Positions 1 through 6,704 are shown, counted from the stretch's first letter. The stretch: 9,208 nt of DNA from Alphaproteobacteria bacterium (GCA_030432815.1 JAUILB010000095.1:1-9208), one strand, 5' to 3'. Notes: generated by a model not told the origin, from the letters alone. Numbers and translations are program-made.

Positions 1-105
1 TTCTTCTTTTGTCATTCCGACAATCTGGTCGACTTTTATGCCGCGTTTCTCGAAAATTTCTTTCGCAAGCGGGCTTAATTTATCAGAAATAAGTACCTTT
101 ACCAT
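1..105 (-). CDS. serA: D-3-phosphoglycerate dehydrogenase, N-terminal fragment (3' end outside window)
   Basis: Only the first 35 codons are visible, reading from ATG at 105 to the window edge without a stop. The peptide begins MVKVLISDKLSPLAKEIF and continues with a GIKVDQIVGMTKEE-like stretch. This matches the start of the nucleotide-binding/substrate-binding fold of SerA, where VLISDxLSPxAxxIF is typical. SerA oxidises 3-phosphoglycerate to 3-phosphohydroxypyruvate with NAD+ in the cytoplasm, the first step of serine synthesis. An AAAGGT ribosome binding site lies at 118-113, 7 nt before the ATG. The gene follows serC by 40 nt on the same strand with no visible promoter or terminator between, so co-transcription is likely. 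The product of SerA is the substrate of SerC, which supports the call. The C-terminal part (catalytic His, any ACT domain) cannot be judged. Confidence 0.88.
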   Translation of the reverse strand, partial: MVKVLISDKLSPLAKEIFEKRGIKVDQIVGMTKEE

Positions 106-145
106 TAGGTGTACCTTTCATGTAATAATTTAAAAATAATAATGT
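106..145 (-). promoter_or_regulatory. serC-serA intergenic spacer with serA ribosome binding site
   Basis: This 40-nt, very AT-rich spacer separates the TAA stop of serC from the ATG of serA. On the minus strand it ends with AAAGGT (118-113) 7 nt ahead of the serA start, a normal Shine-Dalgarno placement. There is no GC-rich hairpin with a T-run and no convincing -35/-10 pair, so it looks like an in-operon spacer. Confidence 0.6.
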
Positions 146-1300
146 TTAGATATATGAACTGCGAACTTCAGCGTACGCCCAATCAAGCCATGGCGTTAGA
201 TCACGAAGATCTTCCGCTTCAATGGTTGAGCCTGCCCAAATTCTAAGGCCGGCAGGGGCATCACGATAAGCACCAATGTCATAGGCTACATCCTTTTCTT
301 CAAGCAGCTTTGCTAATTTCTTCGCTGCCGCTGCCCTATCATCCTCAGACAGACTTAAAAACCAGTCTGCTGAAATTTTCAGGCATACGGATGTGTTTGA
401 TTGAATCGCCGGATCACTAGCCAGGAAATCAACCCATTCTGTCTGGCCGACCCATTGTTTTATAATATCGAAATTTGCTTCAGAGCGGCCAATTAAAGCC
501 TTAAGCCCACCAATTTCGACACCCCAGTTCAAGGTATCAATATAATCCTCAACACACAGCATGGAGGGTGTATTTATAGTAGCACCTGCAAATATGTCGC
601 TGATTAATTTGCCATTTTTTGTCAATCTGAAAATTTTTGGAAGTGGCCATGGCGGTGTATAACTTTCAAGACGTTCAACAGCGCGCGGGGAAAGAATAAG
701 AATACCGTGTGCTCCTTCACCCCCCATCACTTTTTGCCAGGAAAATGTGGTTACATCCAACTTCTTCCAAGGAAGTTCCATGGCAAATGCAGCTGATGTT
801 GCATCACAAATTGTAAGACCAGCACGATCATCGGATATCCAGTTACCATTAGGAACTTTAACGCCCGACGTTGTACCATTCCATGTAAAGACAACATCAC
901 GGGCGGGATCAACTTTTGAAAGATCAGGAATTTCACCGTAGGGTGCTTCGATTTTACGCACATCATCAAGTTTCAGTTGTTTGGTCACATCGGTAATCCA
1001 ACCGCTACCAAAACTTTCCCAGGCAAGCATATCAACACCACGGGCACCTAACATTGACCAAAGTGCCATTTCAACAGCACCGGTATCCGAGCCCGGAACT
1101 ATACCGACAAGATAATCTTCCGGCAACTCAAGCAGAGCATGGGTTTTATCGATTGCTTCTTTTAAACGGGATTTGCCTATAGCGGCGCGATGTGAACGGC
1201 CAAGTGGGGCATTTTCTAAATTCTTTATCGTCCAGCCTGGGCGCTTAGCGCAGGGGCCAGACGAAAACAGCGGTGACGCTGGTTTCTTTTCTGGTAACAT
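146..1300 (-). CDS. serC: Phosphoserine aminotransferase (alphaproteobacterial/Methanosarcina type)
   Basis: The 384-residue product is a fold-type I PLP enzyme. It transfers the amino group of glutamate to 3-phosphohydroxypyruvate, giving phosphoserine, the second step of serine synthesis. It opens with PLFSSGPCAKRPGW (residues 10-23). The cofactor-phosphate segment PGSDTGA is at 69-75. The aspartate expected to contact the PLP ring nitrogen is D166 in ICDATSA. The Schiff-base lysine is K190 in FSWQKVMGGEGAHG. The divergent sequence (GSDTGAVEMALW, TWNGTTSGV, WQKVMGGEGAHG) fits the subfamily found in alphaproteobacteria and methanogens better than the E. coli type. Length is full for that subfamily. 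The ATG at 1300 is preceded by GGAG (1310-1307) at 6-nt spacing. It is first in an operon with serA, with its own strong promoter and a structured leader immediately upstream. Related class V aminotransferases are possible in principle, but the serA neighbour makes SerC the clear reading. Confidence 0.95.
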   Translation of the reverse strand: MLPEKKPASPLFSSGPCAKRPGWTIKNLENAPLGRSHRAAIGKSRLKEAIDKTHALLELPEDYLVGIVPGSDTGAVEMALWSMLGARGVDMLAWESFGSGWITDVTKQLKLDDVRKIEAPYGEIPDLSKVDPARDVVFTWNGTTSGVKVPNGNWISDDRAGLTICDATSAAFAMELPWKKLDVTTFSWQKVMGGEGAHGILILSPRAVERLESYTPPWPLPKIFRLTKNGKLISDIFAGATINTPSMLCVEDYIDTLNWGVEIGGLKALIGRSEANFDIIKQWVGQTEWVDFLASDPAIQSNTSVCLKISADWFLSLSEDDRAAAAKKLAKLLEEKDVAYDIGAYRDAPAGLRIWAGSTIEAEDLRDLTPWLDWAYAEVRSSYI

Positions 1301-1356
1301 CTATGTCTCCTATTCCTTCCAGAATAGCTGTCCCTCGTTGGGAAGGGATAGCCCAC
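1301..1356 (-). promoter_or_regulatory. serC leader RNA (serC RNA motif-like cis-regulatory element)
   Basis: On the minus strand the leader begins about at the predicted transcription start (1356-1354) and runs to the serC ATG. Hairpin 1 pairs TCCCT (1348-1344) with AGGGA (1335-1331). Its lower stem, past an A/C mismatch, pairs TCG-side bases 1350-1352 with 1329-1327. Hairpin 2 pairs CTATTC (1327-1322) perfectly with GAATAG (1315-1310) around the loop TGGAAG. Its last base is the first G of the GGAG Shine-Dalgarno. A conserved structured RNA called the serC motif is known from alphaproteobacteria directly upstream of serC-serA. The position, size and two-hairpin form agree with it. The ligand or mechanism of that motif is, to my knowledge, unresolved. 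The hairpins are seen directly; the family assignment is from memory, without a covariance-model search. Confidence 0.72.
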
Positions 1357-1361
1357 GGCGG

Positions 1362-1389
1362 AATATAGAGAATTGTTTTCAAATGTCAA
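1362..1389 (-). promoter_or_regulatory. sigma70-type promoter of serC-serA
   Basis: On the minus strand a perfect -35 box TTGACA (1389-1384) is followed after 16 nt by TATATT (1367-1362), five of six matches to TATAAT. The predicted transcription start is around 1356-1354, so the mRNA would begin almost exactly at the base of the first leader hairpin. This is the best promoter in the window. It lies in the gap after the DUF6702-like gene, which marks serC-serA as a separate transcription unit. Confidence 0.8.
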
Positions 1390-1414
1390 TCACAAGAATA
1401 CATTATATATCATT

Positions 1415-1945
1415 TTAATTATTGAAAGGATATTCGCCCGTACGTCCATCAAAAGAAATCTGGTACATTGGGTCACCTTTGTTAAACGTATGGCTTCGTA
1501 CTTTTCTACCAAGTTTTACATTTACTGTATTACTTTGGTCATCAAATAAATCCTGCAGGATTCGGTTTGCAACAATTACCGTTTGCTGTCCTTCCTGAAG
1601 TGGAGCTTCCTGATAAACATAAATATCATCCAGTGTAATCTCAACGGCGATCCATTCAAGCGAAACACGTTCCCCATCTGGCGCATAAAGTGCAAATGCC
1701 TGAATAATATAATCCTTAAGGAAACTCTCAATCACTTCATCGGCCAGTTCACCGTTTGAACCCTGATATCGAACAAGAAGATCCTCAATATCATGGGTAA
1801 AAATCCTATGTGTCACTTCAATGGTGCCTTTTGTCGGTTGAAGCTCCACTTGTGAAAAGGATGCATAATAACGATGTGCAAGACCAGTATTTGCTATACA
1901 TAATAAACCGACAATAAACACAAACTTGGAAAATCCGATTTTCAT
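1415..1945 (-). CDS. Secreted DUF6702-like protein
   Basis: This 176-residue protein has a clear Sec signal peptide: MKIGFSK, a hydrophobic core FVFIVGLLCIA, and probable cleavage after GLA (residues 21-23). The mature protein would start HRYYASFSQVEL. The N-terminal mature motif H-(R/K)-(Y/F)-Y-x-S, followed by an ...IEVTHRIFTHDIEDLL segment (42-57), matches the family I know as DUF6702. These are small secreted or periplasmic proteins of unknown function, common in Bacteroidota and some marine Proteobacteria. There are no catalytic motifs, no lipobox and only one cysteine (C16, within the signal peptide). The alternating pattern suggests a beta-rich fold, which is inference. The ATG is 2 nt after the TAG of the M1 peptidase gene. 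No well-spaced Shine-Dalgarno is present (AGGA abuts the ATG), so translation is probably coupled to the peptidase. The two products likely act in the same compartment. Its role is unknown. Confidence 0.8.
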   Translation of the reverse strand: MKIGFSKFVFIVGLLCIANTGLAHRYYASFSQVELQPTKGTIEVTHRIFTHDIEDLLVRYQGSNGELADEVIESFLKDYIIQAFALYAPDGERVSLEWIAVEITLDDIYVYQEAPLQEGQQTVIVANRILQDLFDDQSNTVNVKLGRKVRSHTFNKGDPMYQISFDGRTGEYPFNN

Positions 1946-1947
1946 TC

Positions 1948-4380
1948 CTATTGATATTCTCTAAGCAGTTCATTGAGTTTCTGTTCAGATGATCTTTGAT
2001 TTTCCTGATCTTTTTGCTGCCTCTCACGTTGATATTCTTCTAATGATTTTACGTCTTCCAGATTTTCCTTCATCATATCCCGGCGGTCTGCCGCCCGCCT
2101 TTTAACAAGATCAAAACGATTTTCAAGAATACGCCTCGGAAAGAAATTATTGAACATGTCAGCATCAGCGGTTTCATATTTTGGATCCAACACCACTGAA
2201 GCAATCTCTTTTTCTGTCACAATCATTTTAGTAACATGCTCGTCATTAAGCTTCCATGTTTCTGCAGGAAACCGCATTTCTTCCTTACTGCCATCTGTAT
2301 ATTCAACTTCCAGATAAAGCGGCATGATCAGGCCACCAAGGTTTGTGAAATCCAACATGTAAATGTTACTATCATCATTAAGCATTTCTATCTGCCAGTC
2401 ATCGAGCTCGGAAATGAGTTTATTATAATCATTGCGTTGTTTGTTTGTAACAGTGAACTCATCATTTTCATTGTAAAAGTCCTTGATTTCAGGAAATTCA
2501 TCGACACGCTTCGGCAGATCATCATTACTGAAATAACTCGGATGGGTACGCTTTGCCATTTCTTGACGGCGTTTAAATGCTTCTTCAATTTCCGGGTTTT
2601 GCGTATTAATAGTAAAATGCCTGACATTATCCAATGAGACATCCACATGATCGGTCGTATAGAACCAACCGCGCCAGAACCAGTCAAGATCGACACCGCT
2701 GGCATCTTCCATGGTTCTAAAGAAATCAGCAGGTGTTGGCCTCTTAAATTTCCACCGCTGCGCAAATTCACGGAACGCAAAATCAAAAAGTTCCGGCCCC
2801 ATTATACTTTCTCTAAGAATGTTAAGTGCTGTTGCCGGTTTTGCATAAGCGTTGTTGCCCTTTTGAAGAAGCTGTTCCGAATTGGTCATGATTGGAACCT
2901 GATTGGTGCTTGTCATGTAACCAACAATATTTCGCGGATCAATACGGCCAAGCGGATAATCTTCTTTCCATTCCTGATGCGCCAAATTCTGGACAAAGGT
3001 ATTTAATCCTTCATCCATCCATGTCCACTGACGTTCATCCGAATTGACGATCATTGGATAATAGTTATGACCCACCTCATGAATAATCACACCAATAAGA
3101 CCATGCTTGGTACGGCGCCCATAGGTGCGGGTACCGTCCGGATGAATTGTCGGACGGGCTCCATTGAAGCTTATCATCGGATATTCCATACCGCCTATGG
3201 GGCCATTAACAGATAGTGCCACAGGATAGGGGTATGTCAGTGAATATTTGTTATAAACCTGTATTGTATGCATGATTGCCTGTGTTGATATTTCCGACCA
3301 TAAAGGTTCACCTTCCATCGGATAATATGACATGGCCATTACGGTCTCGCCGTTCTCCTTCATGCGGTATCCCATAGCATCCCAGATAAATTTTCTGCTG
3401 GATGCAAAGGCAAAATCCCGAACATTTTCAGCTTTATAATGCCATGTTTTAGTTTCCCTTGTGCCTTCCTTCTCATTTTCGATGGCTTCTTCAGGTGTCA
3501 CAATAAACATCGGCACGGATGATGTGCGTGCTTCGATCAGGCGATCTCGCTGATTTTGTGTAAGCACATCGGCCGCATTTTGCAACTCCCCAGTTGAGGC
3601 CACAATATGATCCGCCGGTGCGGTAATTGTCACATCATAGTTACCGAATTCCAGGGTAAATTCACCGCCGCCCTGAAATTCCATGTTATGCCATCCTTCA
3701 TAATCAGAATAGACTGTCATACGTGGATACCAATGGGCGATTTCATATATCCAGTTTCCATCACGCTCAAAAAATTCTGCTGCCTGGCGGGAACTTAATA
3801 TCCGTGAATCCATTACGTTGTACCACCAGTCAATACTGAATGATGTATTTGTACCCGGCTCAAGTGGGGCAGGAAGGTCAATACGCATCATGGCCCCAAC
3901 AATTTTATGGGATAGGTCGGCACCGCTGCTATCCTGCAATCTGGTTATCTTAAATCCGCCATCGAAGTTACGTCTTTCATTATGGCTGCGGAACGCTTCA
4001 AAACTCATAGAATCCATGTCTTTTGATACAGTACTTGTACTTATATCCATCGAAGTTGTAGGATCGAATCTGTTCTGATCCATTTGCACCCAGATATATT
4101 TAAGGCTATCTGGTGAATTATTATGATAGGTTATCGTTGCCTGACCAGTTATTCTTTGATTTTCATCATCAAGGGTCACATCAATTTTATAGTCCGCCTG
4201 CTGCTGCCAATATTCGTGTCCCGGTGCACCGGATGCGGTGCGGTAGTTATTGGCCGTTGGTAAATATTCATTCAGTTGACGGAATTTATCATTAATCTGT
4301 TCAATGGTTTGCGCGTATAATTGGTTCGTAAATATTACGGCACCTACAATTAAGATAATTGTATTTCTCAAGTTCAGCAT
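1948..4380 (-). CDS. Secreted M1-family (gluzincin) zinc metallopeptidase
   Basis: Starting at ATG 4380 the product has 810 residues. It begins with a signal peptide (MLNLRNTIILIVGAVIFT, cleavage after LYA, residue 23), so it is exported. A beta-rich N-terminal domain spans roughly 55-260. The catalytic domain holds the exopeptidase-type motif GGMEY (396-400), the zinc site HEVGH (434-438) with third ligand E457 in WMDEG (HEXXH-X18-E), and a candidate catalytic tyrosine Y512 in AYAKPA. An LDWFWRGWFY stretch at 566-575 closes the thermolysin-like domain. All key residues are intact, so an active metallo(amino)peptidase is expected; substrate is unknown. The C-terminal 230 or so residues replace the usual M1 helical domain and end in a highly charged helix-rich tail (about 755-810). 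An upstream in-frame ATG pair at 4416 gives 822 residues. I prefer 4380 because GAGGG (4395-4391) precedes it at 10 nt and the signal peptide then starts normally. It is likely co-transcribed with the DUF6702-like gene. Confidence 0.9.
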   Translation of the reverse strand: MLNLRNTIILIVGAVIFTNQLYAQTIEQINDKFRQLNEYLPTANNYRTASGAPGHEYWQQQADYKIDVTLDDENQRITGQATITYHNNSPDSLKYIWVQMDQNRFDPTTSMDISTSTVSKDMDSMSFEAFRSHNERRNFDGGFKITRLQDSSGADLSHKIVGAMMRIDLPAPLEPGTNTSFSIDWWYNVMDSRILSSRQAAEFFERDGNWIYEIAHWYPRMTVYSDYEGWHNMEFQGGGEFTLEFGNYDVTITAPADHIVASTGELQNAADVLTQNQRDRLIEARTSSVPMFIVTPEEAIENEKEGTRETKTWHYKAENVRDFAFASSRKFIWDAMGYRMKENGETVMAMSYYPMEGEPLWSEISTQAIMHTIQVYNKYSLTYPYPVALSVNGPIGGMEYPMISFNGARPTIHPDGTRTYGRRTKHGLIGVIIHEVGHNYYPMIVNSDERQWTWMDEGLNTFVQNLAHQEWKEDYPLGRIDPRNIVGYMTSTNQVPIMTNSEQLLQKGNNAYAKPATALNILRESIMGPELFDFAFREFAQRWKFKRPTPADFFRTMEDASGVDLDWFWRGWFYTTDHVDVSLDNVRHFTINTQNPEIEEAFKRRQEMAKRTHPSYFSNDDLPKRVDEFPEIKDFYNENDEFTVTNKQRNDYNKLISELDDWQIEMLNDDSNIYMLDFTNLGGLIMPLYLEVEYTDGSKEEMRFPAETWKLNDEHVTKMIVTEKEIASVVLDPKYETADADMFNNFFPRRILENRFDLVKRRAADRRDMMKENLEDVKSLEEYQRERQQKDQENQRSSEQKLNELLREYQ

Positions 4381-4425
4381 TTTTTGAAGTCCCTCATATT
4401 TGATGTATTTCATCATTTACTCAGG

Positions 4426-4454
4426 ATAGTATCTAACATTCGGACGTTAGTCCA
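4426..4454 (-). promoter_or_regulatory. Possible promoter for the M1 peptidase/DUF6702 pair
   Basis: On the minus strand TGGACT (4454-4449, four matches to TTGACA) is followed after 17 nt by TACTAT (4431-4426, five matches to TATAAT). It lies in the 82-nt gap between the thiD stop and the preferred ATG of the peptidase. Transcription would start near 4419, leaving a leader of about 38 nt before the ATG at 4380 but almost none before the alternative ATG at 4416. The -35 box is weak and read-through from thiD is equally possible. No factor-independent terminator follows thiD. Confidence 0.35.
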
Positions 4455-4462
4455 GTAGACTG

Positions 4463-5257
4463 TTATTCAACACTTACCAGATGGTTTATCGGCCCACACC
4501 CGCTTCCATAACCCGGGGCTTTTTCAAGTGCTTTTTGTACAAAATTATGGGCACGTGTTACGGCATCCACCAGTTCCATACCCTGAGCCAGACCCGTCGC
4601 AATTCCAGATGCAAGCGTACAACCTGTGCCGTGATTATCTTTTCCCGGCACCCGTAATGAGGAGAATATTTTTTCTGAATTCTGGGTAACAAGCAAATCT
4701 GTAAGGATATCCCCTTTTAAATGCCCCCCTTTTACCAAAACCGCATCTGGGCCCATTTTAAGAAGATCATCAGCGGCACGGCGCATATCATCCATATTTT
4801 TAAGCAGTTCTGTGCCCGTAAGTTTTGCCGCTTCCGCAAGATTTGGTGTAAGCAGCGACGTTTTAGGTAAAATTTCCCTCACCAGCGCATTAACACTATG
4901 TGGTTTTAGCAACATATGACCGCTTGTGGACATCATCACCGGGTCTACAACAAGTGGAATATTTTTGGCACGACCAGTAATGGCTTCTGCAACACTTAAA
5001 ATAATATCAGGTGACATCAACATTCCGGTTTTAATGGCATCAGCACCGATATCGCCCAAAACAGACAGAATTTGCGCCTTAACAATATGGGCCGGGACAG
5101 AAAAAACATCGCTGACCATATTTGTATCCTGAACAGTTATCGCTGTAATCGCGGACATCGCATAGGAGCCAAGCGAAGAGATGGTTTTTATGTCAGCCTG
5201 TATTCCCGCACCGCCGCTAGAATCTGAACCAGCTATTGTTAATACTTTGCCTTTCAT
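4463..5257 (-). CDS. thiD: Hydroxymethylpyrimidine / phosphomethylpyrimidine kinase
   Basis: The 264-residue protein is a ribokinase-fold kinase of the ThiD type. It phosphorylates HMP and HMP-phosphate to HMP-diphosphate, the pyrimidine half of thiamine, in the cytoplasm. The N-terminal AGSDSSGGAGIQAD (9-22) is the ThiD signature. VQDT (42-45) carries the substrate-contacting glutamine, VVDPVM (103-108) follows, and the anion-hole/catalytic motif is HGTGC (209-213). Length is typical. The ATG lies 3 nt after the TAG of glmM with only a weak GAGA upstream, which implies translational coupling and the same transcript. No other thiamine gene and no TPP riboswitch is visible here, so the gene is apart from any thi cluster. 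Pyridoxal kinase is an alternative for this fold, but the GSDSSGGAGIQAD signature favours ThiD. Confidence 0.93.
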   Translation of the reverse strand: MKGKVLTIAGSDSSGGAGIQADIKTISSLGSYAMSAITAITVQDTNMVSDVFSVPAHIVKAQILSVLGDIGADAIKTGMLMSPDIILSVAEAITGRAKNIPLVVDPVMMSTSGHMLLKPHSVNALVREILPKTSLLTPNLAEAAKLTGTELLKNMDDMRRAADDLLKMGPDAVLVKGGHLKGDILTDLLVTQNSEKIFSSLRVPGKDNHGTGCTLASGIATGLAQGMELVDAVTRAHNFVQKALEKAPGYGSGCGPINHLVSVE

Positions 5258-5260
5258 ACA

Positions 5261-6613
5261 CTAGTCTCTGGCAGCAGACTGTACTGACGTAACGATATCT
5301 TCAGCAACATTGGAAATTAACTTATCGTCCTGACCTTCAACCATCACACGGATAAGTGGTTCAGTGCCTGATTTTCGAATTACGACGCGGCCACAGCCAT
5401 TTAAACTGTTTTCTCCTTCGCTGATCGCCTGCTTAACACGTGCATCACTTAGTGGATCCCGTCCTTCATTGTAGCGAACATTTTTAAGTAACTGAGGGTA
5501 AGGATCAAAGGATTTGAACAATTTGCTTACGGGACGTCCCTTTTCCGTAAGTACAGCAAGTACCTGAAGCGCCGCCACCAGCCCATCGCCAGTGGTGTTA
5601 AAATCACTTAATACAATATGGCCGGATTGTTCCCCCCCAACATTGCAACCCAGCTCCTGCATCGCTGCAACAACGTAGCGATCACCAACGGCTGTCCTTT
5701 CAAGGCGGAGGCCCAGTGATTTCATATGATCTTCCAACCCCAGGTTTGACATTATTGTAGCGACAAGCGCATCACCCTTAAGCTGGCCTTTCTGATGCCA
5801 GTTTGTGGCAATAGTAGCCATAACCTGGTCACCATCAATAATCTTGCCCTTTTCATCGCAGATAATAAGTCTGTCCGCATCACCATCAAGCGCGATACCA
5901 ATATCTGCACGTGTTTCAATAACTTTTTTGCACATAGCTTCTGGTTTGGTTGAACCACAATTAAGATTAATATTTGTCCCATTCGGCTCGGTCCCAATAG
6001 TGATGACTTCTGCGCCAAGTTCCCAAAGTACACTTGGGGCCGTTCTGTAGGCTGCACCATTAGCACAATCAAGCACGATGCGCAGACCATCAAGACGTAA
6101 ATTTTTTGGAAAAGTGTTTTTTGCAAATTCGATGTATCGTCCAACCGCATTATTCAACCGTTGGGCGCGACCAAGTTCTTCACTGGCAACAAGATGTTCA
6201 TTATAACCATTGTCCATCTTACGCTCTATTTCCAATTCAATTTCGTCGGAAAGTTTATTTCCATCATGATCAAACAATTTAATACCATTGTCATGATATG
6301 GGTTATGAGAAGCGGATAACATAACCCCTAGATCCGCGCGCAGCGAACGGGTTAACATCGCGACTGCCGGTGTGGGCATTGGACCAAGAAGTACAACATC
6401 CATACCCATAGAAATAAATCCTGATGTAAGCGCGGGTTCAAGAAGATATCCGGAAAGACGTGTATCTTTACCAATGACAACCCTGTGCTGATGTTCTCCA
6501 CGGGTAAAATGCCGTCCCGCCGCCATACCGACACGCATGGCGATTTCAGCTGTCATTTTTCCTTCGTTCGCCTTGCCGCGAATACCGTCCGTACCAAAAT
6601 ATTTTCTTGCCAT
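5261..6613 (-). CDS. glmM: Phosphoglucosamine mutase
   Basis: This full-length (450 residues) alpha-D-phosphohexomutase interconverts glucosamine-6-phosphate and glucosamine-1-phosphate. That step supplies UDP-GlcNAc for peptidoglycan and lipopolysaccharide. The start MARKYFGTDGIRG is diagnostic. The phosphoserine loop LSASHNP is at 99-105, with S102 as the phosphorylated residue. The metal-binding loop DGDADR is at 243-248, the sugar-binding GEQSGH at 327-332, and the phosphate-binding RKSGTEP at 413-419. All four domain signatures are intact. The ATG at 6613 is preceded by a weak purine-rich AGAAGAAA. It lies downstream of folP by 91 nt, matching the common ftsH-folP-glmM order, and is followed within 3 nt by thiD. 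Phosphomannomutase is excluded by the start motif and the neighbours. Confidence 0.97.
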   Translation of the reverse strand: MARKYFGTDGIRGKANEGKMTAEIAMRVGMAAGRHFTRGEHQHRVVIGKDTRLSGYLLEPALTSGFISMGMDVVLLGPMPTPAVAMLTRSLRADLGVMLSASHNPYHDNGIKLFDHDGNKLSDEIELEIERKMDNGYNEHLVASEELGRAQRLNNAVGRYIEFAKNTFPKNLRLDGLRIVLDCANGAAYRTAPSVLWELGAEVITIGTEPNGTNINLNCGSTKPEAMCKKVIETRADIGIALDGDADRLIICDEKGKIIDGDQVMATIATNWHQKGQLKGDALVATIMSNLGLEDHMKSLGLRLERTAVGDRYVVAAMQELGCNVGGEQSGHIVLSDFNTTGDGLVAALQVLAVLTEKGRPVSKLFKSFDPYPQLLKNVRYNEGRDPLSDARVKQAISEGENSLNGCGRVVIRKSGTEPLIRVMVEGQDDKLISNVAEDIVTSVQSAARD

Positions 6614-6704
6614 TTTCTTCTTTTTCTCATTTTGGAGGATTAACCATAACTATGGTAATAGCACCAGTATGTTAATAGAAGCTGAATATTCACAAAAAAA
6701 GTGA
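6614..6704 (-). promoter_or_regulatory. folP-glmM intergenic region
   Basis: This 91-nt AT-rich spacer holds, in transcription order, a T-run flanked by a 4-bp inverted repeat (TCAC-T7-GTGA, 6704-6690), a 14-bp palindrome (6656-6643), a CCTCC stretch (6638-6634), and a purine-rich weak Shine-Dalgarno before the ATG. No convincing -35/-10 pair is seen; the best (TTGTGA, 18 nt, CATACT) has four of six matches at each box. The T-run lacks a GC-rich stem in front, so it is not a standard intrinsic terminator. The region is large enough for a local promoter or translational control element. Confidence 0.35.
6643..6656. repeat. Short perfect palindrome in the glmM leader
   Basis: ACCATA-AC-TATGGT is a perfect 6-bp inverted repeat with a 2-bp centre (an ungapped reading fails because AC is not self-complementary). 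The flanks TTA/TAA nearly extend it. A 2-nt loop is too tight for a good RNA hairpin at full length, so a DNA-binding protein half-site pair is as plausible as an RNA element. No regulator is recognised. Confidence 0.4.

Noticed and set aside
119..121. Alternative ATG upstream of serA
   Set aside because: It is out of frame with serA (16 nt offset) and lies upstream of the clear AAAGGT ribosome binding site, which serves the ATG at 105.
4441..4462. Terminator after thiD (GGAC-TAAC-GTCC and CTAAC/GTTAG small stems)
   Set aside because: The stems are only 4-5 bp, mutually exclusive, and no T-run follows.
4463..5257. thiD as a pyridoxal kinase (PdxK/PdxY)
   Set aside because: The AGSDSSGGAGIQAD start and HGTGC motif are those of the ThiD branch, and length fits.
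5752..6150. A 132-codon minus-strand frame inside glmM, and comparable out-of-frame readings inside M1, serC and ftsH
   Set aside because: They overlap intact, motif-bearing genes in another frame and show no domain of their own. They are by-products of codon usage.
6580..6630. Out-of-frame ATG at 6630 reading MRKRRKWQ into glmM as a possible leader peptide
   Set aside because: It lies 17 nt before the glmM start with no ribosome binding site, and no attenuator structure follows it.
6652..6675. Plus-strand mini-ORF MVIAPVC preceded by GGAGG in the folP-glmM spacer
   Set aside because: It has only seven codons, the Shine-Dalgarno spacing is 13 nt, and there is no plus-strand promoter or other plus-strand gene nearby. 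The GGAGG is most simply chance.
6690..6704. Intrinsic terminator after folP (T-run on the minus strand)
   Set aside because: The seven T residues sit inside a 4-bp inverted repeat, with no GC-rich stem in front of them. glmM downstream is normally co-transcribed with folP.
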